A stretch of 64,000 nucleotides of DNA from Pelecanus crispus (taxonomy: Eukaryota; Chordata; Aves; Pelecaniformes; Pelecanidae). Made by a program: the position numbers and the translations under genes. The stretch lies in assembly GCF_030463565.1 (NCBI RefSeq), contig NC_134643.1, positions 211,472,583-211,536,582 of the forward strand. The letters run 5' to 3'. This document shows, one piece after another, positions 40,151-53,100 of the stretch (its first letter is position 1; each line of letters begins with the position of its first letter). The notes under the pieces were generated by a model, which was not told the DNA's origin, ran no database searches, and saw nothing but the letters and a program-made list of their open reading frames with translations.

Positions 40151-42679
40151 AAATAGAAACATTCTTGGGCCAGAAATTCCGAGTGCCAGCAAGTGCAGCT
40201 GGCTTGGGGGGCGGGAGCTAGATGCTGAGTTCATTACCTCACGGCGCTGCCGAGGCAGAGGATACAGCAGCCTTGGAGGAGCAAAGGGTCCTTTGTTTCT
40301 GTGTTGGGTAATTTCAGCAGAGACAGACCATTTTCAGCTGGAAAAGCACTGTCCTAAAGATGACTGGGATCAAAGAACGTGAAGAGAAAGGACAAAGTAA
40401 GGTTCTCCTGTCCTTCCATTATGCGAGATTAAAGAAACAAAAGAAAACACCCCACTGCTAACACACAAAAGCAGTGAGAGTGTGTTTTTAACAAAAAGGA
40501 AGACCTGGTAAAATACAGCATCTGCAAAACGAAGCCCCAGCCTCTGAGGCTTTAAGTCATTACTTTAGAAAACATTGTCATAAGTAGACATGAGATGGAT
40601 TTTGTCCTGCTCTGAGAGTAAGGCACATTTAAAAAAGACAAGACCACCAGTTCCGAGATTCAAGGTGCTGTGGTCTCTTCAGACTCTGGTAATAGTGGAG
40701 ATTAAATTACCATCTAAGGGCTGGCACAAAAGAAGTCTGCATGTCTCAATATCAAATGTTTTGAAGCCTTAAGCACACAGCATAATTTCTAGCACCACCT
40801 GCACGTTGAGAAGTACAAATGCAAGGGTCTGAATAAAGTACCAACGTATGGGAGTTTGATACTGGCTGTCTTGCCACTTTCTTATAACTTTGTTGATTTT
40901 ATTTTAGAGAAAGTTAACTTTTATCCTATCTCGAAGCTCTTCCTAATACAGTTTTGAATGGATATCTAACTATGAACCTGGCTTGTGTCTGAGCTTTGTC
41001 AAACACATGCTGTAGATCTCCAGAACGCTGTCTTCTTCACTTGGCCACTCAGTTACAAGCATAAAATAAGCTACTGTGGGAACATATCCAAAATTAAGCA
41101 GGTTATCTTCCTCTGAAAGAATATACAACAGTTTGGCATCAGCCCAGGGCTGTAGGAGTTTCTCTGTTTTCTGCGGGTCTGTTTTTCTTGCTTGGAAACA
41201 ATAGTGGTATTCATGCCTAGGCAGTTCATGAGGTTACCACTTCTGAAGCTGCGTTTCTCAATATGCAGCAATCGCTTTAAAAGATGCAGCATACTTCAGA
41301 CCTTAGCACATTCAGTGTTACCACAGTGATTTCCCTTCTGCTGGCTCCTATGGAGTAATTAAAAAAATAATTTGTTTTGAAGTGAAATGTTGCATGTACT
41401 GATTGAAGCTGCTCAGTCCTGCATCCAGACATGTAGATCTTTGGGTAAAGGCTTTGTAGATTGAAACACATATACATTGTGAGTGCTACTTTTTTGTTTC
41501 TGGCCTTTCAAATCTCTCTCTCCCCCTCCAGTCAGTTCCTTTCTAGCCAATGCTAATCTTCTGCACACAGAAAATGAGCACATTTATACAATATCCTGTT
41601 TTTCAGATGTTGTTTTGTCCCTTTAGTTATTACACACAAGTACTCTTCAGCTGACAAGTCGTCAGCTACATCGTTTGCAGGTTGTCAGGCCTCCCACATT
41701 ACAGTGTATTTGCCCAGCCCCAGCAAGAAAGACTATGGCTTTTTCATACACAAAGATAAGCTACAAAAATCATTGTAAACCAATTTCTTCTGTTCAATAA
41801 ATAGTAGAACAAAAGACAAGCCTATGCAAAGCCATGCGTGTTTGTCTTCTGTAGTGTAACACTATGACAGGCACTATGGAAAGCTATAGAAGGCAGGCAT
41901 GCTACAGCAGCTCTGAAAAGAAAAAGAGCTGCTGACCAGCAAAACTCTTAGGAAACACCAAAAAAGGGTGCAGAATTTGAGTGTCAGGCAAGAGAAGGAC
42001 AAAGGTTACAATGATGCAATTAGCAAGAGAGAATTGTCTAGTAAAATGCAGAAGAGCTATAGGATAGATATATATATCTGAGCTGGTCAGTCTTTATAGT
42101 CGAATTAAAAGAAAAAGGTGCTTTCAGGAGGTGTTTTATCTTAAATCCTGAAACAGGTATTTAAAATGGATTACATGCACCACCCTGAAGTGCCTTTTTC
42201 TCTCTGTTAATTGCTAAGGAGGTGGGCGTTAAGTCACTAGTGAGCCAGTTCTGAGGCTATTAGGACAGATAACAGAAAACAAACCTGGTTTTAATCTTGC
42301 ATTTCTGTAACATCATAGGAGGCTAATGTAGCTAAAAGCAGTGGATGAGGAAAAATGATAAATAAGTCAATGGTTTCTCCAGATATACATGCTTTTCAGT
42401 GTGTGGTTTATGTATCAAAGGCAGGAAGCCAACAGTTGTTCCCATGAACCAGACCTGTGGTCTGGCTGGGGCACTCTGCTGCCGTTCCTAGGAGCAGCAG
42501 AAGGTACAAGATATTCTACAGCAGGAAGTTATGGGTAAACAGAGCAGACCTTCAAATACGTTAATCTTTTGTTTCTGTTCATTTTCACTTTTGTTTCATC
42601 GAGGACAGGATTTGATAGAACTGCAGAGAAATGAAACTGAAACATTCCCTTCTGGGGCAGGGGATCAGAACCCATGAGC

Positions 42680-42701
42680 TTTTTTTTTTTTTTTTTTTTT
42701 T
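42680..42701 (+). repeat. Poly-T tract (T22)
   Basis: An uninterrupted run of about 22 T. No retroposed gene body is recognised beside it. Confidence 0.9.
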
Positions 42702-44626
42702 AAAAATGCACTGCTTTGGGGTGGTTTTTTTAGAAGATAATCAGGAAAGGGTCATTGTTTTACTGGAATAATTACACAGAATGATCTATGACAATAACAT
42801 ATTCCCAGTAGGACTCTAAAAACTATCTGTAGATGTCCATTTGGCAGGCCGGAGTTCCTAAAACACCAGCCCAGAAGACCCAGGCTGGGTAGCCACATGC
42901 CCCAGTCCCAAAGAGCCTCTTCTCAGCAGTGGGCACCTTCCCTTGGGTTGGGGGGCTCCTCCCTGCGGCTCAGGGCACTGCTGTCCCCACTGCTCCTTCT
43001 GAGTGTGAAAATCCAGGTACCCACCGGTCATGGCAGCTGCATCTCACCCGTTAGCAGCAGTTCTGCCATCTCGTCCTCGTTCTGTACGTCCAACAAGTAA
43101 AACGCAGTAGGTGCCTGCTGTTTGGGCGGCCAGACAGAGAGAGAGAGCAGAGTGATAACCTGCTCATCTGGAGGGTGATCCTGCAGAAGAGCACAACAGT
43201 GTGTTTCACACATCAGGATTTTGGAAAGCTGAGCAGTCTACCTGTGGGTTCAGACACATAGAAACTTTTAACTTTCAACACACGAAGTGCCCAATTTCAC
43301 AAGACAAGTAGTCAAGCTAATCAAAATGATCTGGTTGCTCCCACCAAGGGCTGCGTTTTCCAAAGTATGATCTATCACGCAGCGTGACAGTGGGATTTTA
43401 TTGCCAAAGAGGCTTCAGTGGAATCCCGAGTGAAGTTTCAGATTGCTTTCTGGGGAACGAGCTTGGGGGGGGGGGGGCAGGAAATGTGGCAGGATTCCCC
43501 TCAGAGTTTGTGGGAATCATCTTTGAGGCTGAAGGGATGTGAGAGTTCGTGGACTGAAGACGGATCTCCCCAGCCTGTGGAGCCAAGGACTCAGAGGACA
43601 GAGGCACACCACTGCTGCAGAGTCAGAGTGTTTCTGTGGTGAACATCTGCTTTTCCAGCAGAAGTGTATTTGTCAGGGAGAGTCCATCCCTGGTGTTCCT
43701 CGGGGTAGCTACAGTCATCGCAAGCGCTACAGATGACACACCTCTATGGAAAGCTGCTGCAGAGAGAGAGGGAAGCAACACAGCCAGACACTCATTCCTT
43801 TGCCTTCCCCTTGGCGTTCCCCTTACCCCTGAAGCCCTCACCCAACCACCTCCTGCACCCAGCCGCTGCGGAGCCCACGAGGCCGTGCTTCCCCAAGCTG
43901 TGCCCCACAAGGGAGCTGCAAACAGCCGTCTCTGTCCTTGAAAGAGGAGAAGTTATAGGGTTTTGTTGACTCGCAGCCCAAGAGAAGACAGGATTCAGGT
44001 AAATCCATATTTCCTGGCAGTCTGTGAACTGGAAGAGGTCCAGCTCTGGCAGAGCACAGGCACTGCCTGACTCAGCGTCACCCACACACATCTGGCATGG
44101 TACCCGGTGCAGAGGACAACCTGGTCACGTCCCTGGCACGTGGCCACACTCCTGGAGCATGAGCTGGTTCTTGGGCTATTCACACAGAATTTAAATGGTT
44201 AAGAGGTCTATGTGCATCAGTAGGTCATAAGCTATAAATTAGGCCGCTAACTCCTAACACTGCTTCTGGTCACAGGAAGTTAATAAGCTAAAAACTGGTA
44301 TGAAGAGAGAGAACAAAGTAATTGTTAAAACCTTGTCTGAAAGGATTTAACTGCCTGTGTGCCAGTGAGTGCTGGGGGTGCGTGGAGTTTTTTCTTAAAA
44401 CCAGAGTTCAGAGATACTATTCCAACTGTCTGCACAAAATTACATTGCAAGAATTAATAAAATAAATGTAATCACATCACACAGTGTATAGGTTTTTCTC
44501 ACCGATTTTAACTTCACAGAATCCTTCCCTTCCAACATACTGAGCCACCTGACATTTTGTGCGTGTTGACTCTGAGAATTAGGATTAGGAAACATTTTTG
44601 GTTGCTCAAATCATAGAATCATATAA

Positions 44627-44714
44627 TCATAGAATCGTTTAGGTTGGAAAAGACCTTTAAGATCATGGAATCATAGAATTGTTTAGGTTGGAAAAGACCT
44701 TTAAGATCATCCAG
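44627..44714 (-). repeat. Tandem duplication of the CR1 3' terminus
   Basis: A unit of 44 nt, TCATAGAATYGTTTAGGTTG and onward to GATCATSS, occurs twice in a row (from 44627 and from 44671), so this CR1 has two 3' ends in tandem. A further partial TCATAGAATCATATAATCAT precedes them. Confidence 0.88.
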
Positions 44715-44771
44715 TCCAACCATTAACCTACACTACCAAGTCCACACCAAACCAATCAAGGGTAGACTAGA

Positions 44772-46436
44772 CTAAACCATGTCCCCAAGTGCCACATCTA
44801 CCTGTTTTTTGAACACTTCCAGGGATGGGGACTCCACCACCTCTCTGGGCAGCCTCTTCCAATGCTTGACAACCCTTTCCGTGAAGAAATTTTTCCGAAT
44901 ATCCAACCTAAACCACCCCTGGCACAGCTTGAGCCCATTTCCTCTCATCCTACCGCTAACTACATGGGAGAAGAGACCAACACCCACCTCACTACAACCT
45001 CCTTTCAGGCAGTTGTAGAGAGTAATAAGGTCTCCCCTCAGCCTCCTCTTCTCCAGACTAAACAACCCCAGTTCCCTCAGCCGCTCCTCATAAGGCCTGT
45101 GCTCCAGACCCTTCACCAGCTTCGTTGCCCTTCTCTGGACACGCTCCAGCACCTCAATGTCTTTCTTGTAGTGAGGGGCCCAAAACTGGACACAGTATTC
45201 CAGGTGCGGCCTCACCAGCGCCGAGTACAGGGGGACAATCACCTCCCTGCTCCTGCTGGCCACACTATTCCTGATACAAGCCAGGATGCTGTTGGCCCTC
45301 TTGGCCACCTGGGCACACTGCTGGCTCGTGTTCAGTCGGCTGTCGACCAACACCCCCAGGTCCTTTTCCTCCAGGCAGCTTTCCAGCCACTCTTCCCCAA
45401 GCCTGTAGCGTTGCACGGGGTTGTTCTGACCCAAGTGCAGGACCCGGCACTTGGCCTTGTTAAACCTCATACAGTTGGCCTCGGCCCATCGATCCAGCCT
45501 GTCCAGGTCCCTCTGCAGGGCCATCCTACCCTCCAGCAGATCAACACCCCCACCCAACTTGGTGTCATCTGCAAACTTACTGAGGGTGCACCCAATCCCC
45601 TCATCCAGATCATTGATAAAGATATTAAACAATGCTGGCCCCAAAACAGAGCCCTGGGGAACACCGCTCGTGACCGGCCGCCAACTGGACTTAAATCCAT
45701 TCACCACTACTCTCTGGGCTCGGCCACCCAACCAGTTTTTTACCCAGCGAAGACTACGCCCGTCCAAGCCATGAGCTGCCAGCTTCCCAAGGAGAATATT
45801 ATGGGAGATGGTGTCAAAGGCTTTGCTAAAGTCAAGGTAAATGATGTCCACAGCCCTTCCATCATCTACCAGGCGGGTCACCAGGTCATAAAAGGAGATC
45901 AGGTTGGTCAAGCAGGACCTGCCCTTCATGAACCCATGCTGGCTGGGCCTGATCCCCTGGTTGATCTGCACTTGCCTGTTGAGCTCACTCAATATGAACC
46001 ACTCCATAATCTTTCCCGGCACCGAGGTCAGGCTGACAGGCCTGTAGTTCCCCGGTTCCTCCTTCTGGCCCTTCTTGTAGATGGGCGTCACATTGGCAAG
46101 CCTCCAGTCATCAGGGACCTCCCCTGTTAACCAGGATTGCTGATAGATGATGGAAAGTGGCTTGGTGAGCTCCTCTGCCAGCTCCCTCAGTACTCTCAGG
46201 TGGATCCCATCCAGCCGCATAGACTTGTGAGCATCCAGGTGGCATAGCAGGTCATTAACTGCTTCCTCCTGGATTATGAGGGCTCCATTCTGGTCCCCGT
46301 CCCTGTCTTCCAGCTCAGGGGCCTGAGTACCCTGGGGATGACTGGTCTGGCTATTAAAGACTGAGGCAAAGGTGGCATTAAGTACCTCAGCCTTTTCCTT
46401 GTCCTCGGTGACAATGTTCCCCCCCACATCCAGCAA
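44772..46436 (-). pseudogene. CR1 ORF2 reverse transcriptase segment (554 codons open)
   Basis: The longest open frame in the window. It contains all reverse transcriptase blocks of a non-LTR retrotransposon, including the catalytic aspartates in DFSKAFD and FADD, and the intact C-terminal region ([30 protein letters not shown]). It is separated from the upstream endonuclease part by one in-frame stop and lacks most of the endonuclease and ORF1, so the copy cannot mobilise itself. It is a transposon remnant, not a host gene. Confidence 0.92.
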
Positions 46437-46553
46437 AGGATGGAGATCCTCCTTGGCTCTCCTTTTATTGCTGATGTACTTATAAAAACATTTTTTATTA
46501 TCTTTTACAGCATTGGCCAGATTGACTTCTTGCTGAACTTTGGCTTTTCTAAT

Positions 46554-47120
46554 TTACTCCCTGCGTGACCTAACAAGATCCCTGTACTCCTCCTGAGTTG
46601 CCCGCCCCTTCTTCCAATGGCGGTAGACTCTCCTTTTTTCCCTGAGTCCCAGCAAAAGCTCCCTATTCAGCCAGGCCGGTCGTTTTCCCCGCCGGTTGGT
46701 CTTACGGCACGTGGGGACAGCCCGCTCCTGCGCCCTTAAGACTTCCTTCTTGAAGAAGGCCCAGCCTTCTTGGACCCCTTTGCCTTTCAGGACTGCCTCC
46801 CAAGGGACTTTCCCAACCAGGGTCCTGAAGAGGCCAAAGTCTGCCCTCCGGAAGTCCATCGTAACAGTTTTGCTGCCCCTCCGCTTGGCATCGCCCAGAA
46901 TCAAGAACTCTATCATATCGCGGTCGCTAAGCCCGAGACGGCCTCCGACCACGACATTTCCCACAAGCCCTTCTCTGTTAGTAAACAGCAGGTCAAGCGA
47001 GGCACCTCCCCTGGTAGGCTCGCTTACCAGCTGCGTCAGGAAGTTATCCTCCATCCTGATCCTTCTCGCTGTGCACAGCTCCACATGGGCTCTGTGCTGG
47101 ACGCTGAGGCTCGGGTCCAT
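46554..47120 (-). pseudogene. CR1 ORF2, C-terminal endonuclease and connector part
   Basis: A 188-codon open frame in the same reading frame as the reverse transcriptase segment, ending at an in-frame TAA (after SRRE). By CR1 comparison the stop replaces a Lys codon by a single A-to-T change. It encodes the end of the endonuclease and the connector (MDFRRADFGLF, RRGKRPAWLNREL). The first 20-odd residues do not fit CR1 well and may be flanking sequence. Confidence 0.85.
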
Positions 47121-50100
47121 CTCACCTGCTTGTAAATACCCAGAGGCAGCACAGAAGTCAATTCAGATTTTGGGCAGGCTGAATTCCCCCCGGGAGCCTG
47201 AATCCTGACAGAGAAGCCTGGACACAGCACTGCGTTCAGGTAAAATGAACAGCTCAACCCGTTGCTCTGAAGACCCATTCAGCAAGGCTGGCTTTGCTGC
47301 ATCCCTTCTCCGAGCTGCCCCGTGGCCAGTTACTCTGCCCGGAGAAGGAGAGAGACCTCCTAATAGCCAGTTAGCCCGGCATTGGAGCTGCTTTCATAGC
47401 ATCCTGAACACACATCCCTTCCCAGCAGGACATCTCCTTTAGTGATACACACTAGTTTAAAAGTAATTGAACCCGAAGAGAGTTGTGTGTCGCAGATTAA
47501 ACTTTTTTTCACCCATCTTTTTCATATCAGTTCATTAACAGAAAAAATTATTTTTCCCTCCAACTTTGCCTAGCAGCGTCAATTCTTCTTGGTCAGCTCT
47601 TTTTGAAAGCAGAAGTAGTTTTGGTAGTGACATTACCCCATTCACTTTTTCTCTAAAAACAACACAGAATCCTGAATTAATTAAATTATAATCAACACTA
47701 GAGAAAAAAGATTGTGAGTTTGCCAATCTCTTCCTATGTAATTAGGCATGACGAGTCTTTTGTGTTGCTTATCTCTATTCTATTGGAAATGAAAAGCCAG
47801 GGTACACAGCAGGACACAGGGAGCTAATTAGGTTTCCTGGCTATTGCATTTGCAGAGGTGGTTCTTTAAAGCGGTGACTTCAACATCCCCCAAAGAGCGC
47901 AGACACCCTCTGCCTGACACAGGGCAGTGCGAAAATGCCAAAAAAGGGCTGGTGTTGTTTTAGCACCACCGAGTGGACAAATATGGAAAAAAAGTTCATT
48001 TTTGAGTCTGGATACACGGGTGTTGTGGGCAGGCCTCAGGCAGGCGATGGTCCCGCCCTGGGGCTGGAGCCCCGAGCAGTGCTCGACCCTCACCCATGTT
48101 CTTCTTCTTTCAACAAGTATCCTGGGAAGCGTTCGTACACCTCATCACCAAATCAGGCTTTTTTGTCACATGGTCCCAGAGTCTGGAAAGTCACTCCAGA
48201 AAACATGAGATCTGTAAATACAAACATAATATCTGTAATAAATATAACTGTAACATAAAACCAAACAAATTCTGTAATTTGTAATACAGAATTTCAGTTG
48301 CCTCAGAAATACCTCAGACACTTCTCAGTATTGTCTGGCAGTTCTATGCCTCCCTTGAAATCAATGCCCCATTAGCTCAGTGAGTGGCCTGTTCCCTAAA
48401 TCACAGGGAAAAAACCCTTAATGTAATATTTCAAAGTGTTTCTTATACCCCAACTGCTCTGCGGGGCTTTGGACAGTAACTCTTGTGGGTGGCTGGCCTT
48501 GGACAACTTTTAATGCTGTTCACAGAAGATATGTGAAGACATGTAGCAGCTGTAGCTACGTAAGAACTGCTTACCCCTGGCACCAGATAAGACAGTTTGT
48601 TGAATTAGATAAAAGTGCACTTGCCCCCCCACCAATATTCTCTATACTGGCATACTTCTGCCTAAAGCTTTGGCCAGCTCTGTCTCCTGTGACTTATCTG
48701 TTATGGATCTATTATTTGGATTACACTACAGCCTAGAGAGCCCTATGTGCTACTCCACAAATGCACACGCTGTCTCTGTACCAAAGCATTTACCATCGGC
48801 CAAGATAAGCCAGGGAGAAAACAAAAGCATGGGCTGCTTTTGCAGCAGCTCTACAGCAGGACTGCTGCCATGGCCTGCGCCGTGCAAGGGGTCTCGGTGT
48901 CCTCCCTCACCGAGCTGGTGGAAAGCAGGCAGAGATGGCTCCTTTCCAAGAGGGGATCTACGTGCTGGTGTAGGAGACAGAGGCAAGGAGAGGCAACACT
49001 CCTGAAATACATCTTCTCAGCTTTGAATGAAGTAGAAAAAAATCCCCATCAGAGATTCAAAGGCTACAAATTCTAGCTGTTACTAACCTTTGTCACGTAC
49101 TTCTCCTTCACCCCACCCACACCGCTAAAGGTCGAGCAAATGCTCAGAGCCAGGTCTGGCAGTAGATTTCTCAGCTGTTTATAAGACATTGGAGCACCTA
49201 AGTCCAAAATAATGCAGCCAAAGACAACTAGTCATGGGTCTAAAGAAAGCAAGAAGGAGCCTGACTATTTTGTTTGTTATTAGCCTAGTATTTCCAGTGT
49301 TTATTTTGGAGGCCTGAATTCCACTCCCTGCCCTCAAGACTATTGCTGTTGTACCTGATGGCTGTTCCTGTGTTTGATACTAAGCTGGTCTGGTGGAGGA
49401 GAATACACCTCCAACCTGCCTGCCACTCTCCCACACTAGAGGAGGCACTCACATCTTCAGCCCAGTACTTTCAAGTCCTTGGCTGCTTGATAGCCCAAGC
49501 ATCTATAGGAATATCAGCAAATCGTGGCATTATTCCAGGTTATCTATAACCTGGACATGTTTGTTGAACTGGTTTAATCCCTCAGAGGGAATTCACAACA
49601 GGTCCTCCATGTCCTGGACACTTGAGGTGTGCAGCTGGCTACTTAGATCATGTCGGCCAGCACGATGGTCCAGATGCCAGGGCTGGGTCAGCTCCTTCAG
49701 CTGATGGCACGGATTTGCAGTCACAAGAGCACAATCTCTTACTTGCTTGTGGGCACTGCAGCAACTTATGAGACTGCAGACCTGGACACATGGGGGGGGG
49801 CAGAAATTACTCAAAATCAGCAGGGATATGGAATAAGCATGTTAGATCACATGCAATATGCCCTATCATGACAACCTCATATGGCCTATCATGACAAACT
49901 CACCTTCTCTCTTCTAAAATGAGCTTGAGCCTTTCTTCCATGAAAGAAATGAATTGCAAAGACAGCTGGGCTCAAGGGAAGCCTCTGAGCTAGGTACCCT
50001 AAGTAAAGCAAGGCAATGAAAACCCTGAAAGGCAAAATTTTAATCTATGCTTGTGCCCAGAACTTCTTGCTGGTTCATTCCAAGTAGCTTCCCACAAAAC

Positions 50101-53100
50101 AGCTTAGTATCAGGTGGCTCTTGCTCTACATGTTGGCATTTTGGATACCTTTGAGATCATCTGAGTCCTCCTAAATGTTGCATGCAGGGAAGGTAGGCGC
50201 CTAATGCAAGGTCCAGCTTCCATTCCACATGGGAAGCTCCTTGAAGTCCAGCTTTGCAACGTTCAATTTGTAAGCGCATAAATCATCTTTTACATCTGGT
50301 TCTCAACATCTGGGAGATCTATTACTGAGCTTGTTTAGAAGGTATATTTGATCTCAGTTCTGGCTGGAGCAGAGTGTCTGCACTTTGTCTCTCCCCATTC
50401 GGCATTGCCCAGCTGTTTGTGTACCAGCTTTCTGTGTAAACAAACCTGCTCCTGCCTGATTCATTCAGCGGTTTCACAAGCCGGCATCTGTGACCTTGCA
50501 ATTCCCAGGCCTCCCTTGGAACAAGGCTGATTAAAGGAGAGCTTGTACTACCCCACGGCTGCCCCAGTACCTCACAGTAATGGGAAAAGGGATACAGAAA
50601 CCTAGGTGCACGTATGCATCTGAATACGATGAAGATATTGTTCCAGCTCACCCAGCTGTGGCAATGAGATTAAGGAAACCAAAGAGTTTGTGCTATGATT
50701 TTCATCCTAGGAGTACAAAGGCTTTAAAAAGTGCAGATACAGTATATTGCTTGGTCTCTCTTACCCCTCTTGCCACGTGGCTGGCTCAAGCCCTCAGGCT
50801 GACTTACCTACTGCAGTGCTTTTCTGAGATGTAGCAACGTGCTTTATTTCCCAGGTGAGCTTTGATGGAAATGCAGCCTAGAGGGATAAACCCGGCTGGC
50901 TCAGCAGCATCCCACTGTCTTCCTGCCCCTTCCCTGCCTCTGGGGACCGGCTTGTCACCCTGTCCCTTCCTGACCCTCTCTGGGACCTGATCCTCCCCAG
51001 GAGTCACCAACGAGCAGTTAACCATTCTCCTTCTGCGCGTGTTTCTCACAAGCACCATCCAATAATTGGGTAACAGAAAACAGACATGGAAAGGACACAG
51101 GATGAGACCCAGCCGACAGCTCCCCGCACCCCACGTGCATCACATCATGCCACCACAGCGCATCCCTCTAATCCACGGTGCCATCTACCAGACCACCAGA
51201 TTACATGCGCCTTCTCCAGAAGACAGCGAATGAAGACACCAGAAAGGTAAAGCATGTAAAGAGAGTTTTGAATCATAAAAACTATAAATAAAGAAAAATG
51301 TGAATTTCCTGCAATTCTGATCCTTCTCAGTCGCCTTTCTGATGACGTCTGCAAACGTCTTGGGAGCAGGATTCAACAGCTGTGTGAAGGCGAACGCCTC
51401 CTCAGTGCAGTATGCCTCCTTTGCTCCAAGTTAGTGGGAAAACAGATTTTCACTAATAGAAAACCCAGGTAGTTGCATCGATTAGTAGATTGTAAATTAG
51501 TTTTACAGCAAATTATGTAAACGAGCCTGCTATTGAAATGTAATAGACTATTTTCAAAACAAATGTTCCTGCTTAATATCTGCAGCTGGTGGAACAGTTC
51601 TCATGCCAGAGAGGAAAAAGTTTCCCTGTTGGGTAACAGTGATGTCCATTAGTATGACCGTGATTAAACTGCTGGTGTTGCCTAGCAGTTGAGTAACTCC
51701 ACATCACAGGGATTCATCACTATTAAGAAGTTGCCAACTATTTAGGTAACTTTAAGTGCTCACAAGTTACACCCATAGTTAACCTGAAAGCATTACAGAT
51801 GCAAAACCTGGGGGCTCATAACTGGGGGATCAGTGTGTGAAGTACCTAGGGCTACCATAAATTGTGCCTGGGTATTGCTTTTTCAAGAAGATTATGGTCT
51901 AATTGAGTAAACATCAATCCAGGGAAGCCCCACAGCCTGTGTTATGCAAGATATCAGATTAGATAACAAATCTGTCTCCTGGATTTACAGCTGAGAAATG
52001 CTGAATCCTTCCTGCAACTGACTGGGCAGAATTTTAACCCTCTGTGAATCCAAGCAAGACCTTGCTAAGCAAGTTGACCTTTGGATAGTTTATCCTGCAT
52101 GGCTGGTGAGCAACATACTCTCCTAAGTATGCCACTCATATCTATTGGCTTATTTTTAAGCTCATATCTGGAAAGTACATAAATGAGATTCAAACAGTGT
52201 CCACAGATGGGGGTTATAGGCTATCAGGTTTTTTAGCTGGCTTTATCTGAATCTATTTGGCTATTTTTGGCAACGCTAAATTGTAAGTTAATATTTCTTC
52301 CTTGCTTCTCACATGGAGATTTTTTTCAGCATCAGCAATGTAGGAAATCATTAAAAAATAGGCAGTGAGTGAAATGAAGCATCTATTAATATTTCTGATT
52401 TGGGGAACAAACTAGATTTTACTAAAGGCATCTTTTTAAGATGGAGCTAATCTAACTAAGATGTCCATGGCTTTTGCACACTGATAATTTTGCTGCCTTC
52501 TAATTTAAATAATGGTTCATGATCAGGAAACAGCTTTACATAAATTGTCCAGTGAAAGTCAGTATCATAAAAGTTAATGTATTCAAGATCCCATGTATTT
52601 GTAGATTTTCCTCCTTTTTGTAATCCTTTTTAAAACAAACCCCAAATAGTCTCAGCTGAGTTGAGTAAACCATTTCAGAGATGAATATTAGCAGAATGAG
52701 GAGTAAAGTAAGAGTAAAAGACAAGGGATCCCAGATATGTATTTAAGTGGCAGCTGATGTTAGAGAGTTGATAGAAGAATACAAGAATGCTGTTCCAGAT
52801 GGCAGGGAACTGCAGAGGAGGAAGAGCACAACTGCAAGGAGCAACACAGGGAAGCTAACGATAGATGAAGTAGGATGAGAAACAGACACTCCGAGGCACG
52901 CATCCAATTCTTCAGGTTACGTAAAATTATCTTTACCATTTATGCACTTCCCTCCTCTGGGTGATGCACATTGCAGATAGAGTTGGTAGCACTGCTTGTA
53001 ATTACCACCGCTGACAGTTCTCATTATAAGATCCTGCTTTCGGTTGCTGGTAAGTTTGTTAGATGTTACTCATCCAGGCTGAAATGTCTTCTGCCAAGGC

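Larger units (their letters stand above)
38948..44610. other. Gene-poor interval
   Basis: No supported gene. It contains T14G12 followed by three ATTCTATG units (40093-40150), T22 (42680-42701) and G13 (43465-43477), plus a moderately GC-rich patch at 42.85-43.1 kb. Open frames here are short and lack domains. Confidence 0.6.
44611..47120 (-). mobile_element. CR1 LINE, 5'-truncated, nearly open ORF2
   Basis: The minus strand carries about 2.5 kb of CR1. From 47120 to 44772 one frame of 783 codons is interrupted only by a TAA at 46556-46554. The frame holds the end of the APE-type endonuclease (EDNFLTQLVSEPTRGG, LSDRDMIEF) and the complete reverse transcriptase ([21 protein letters not shown] motif [15 protein letters not shown] motif C). 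The usual ORF2 C-terminus ends at 44772. In the endonuclease the expected SDH motif reads SDR, so a catalytic residue is changed. The 3' end (TTTAGGTTGGAAAAGACC) marks a different subfamily from the 59-kb copy. The exact 5' break is uncertain (about 47060-47120). Confidence 0.93.

Noticed and set aside
44862-46130. 422-codon plus-strand open frame
   Set aside because: It is the antisense shadow of the CR1 reverse transcriptase and has no domain of its own.
48360-48420. tRNA A-box-like TTAGCTCAGTGAGTGG
   Set aside because: No B-box or cloverleaf can be completed downstream. It is likely a chance match.
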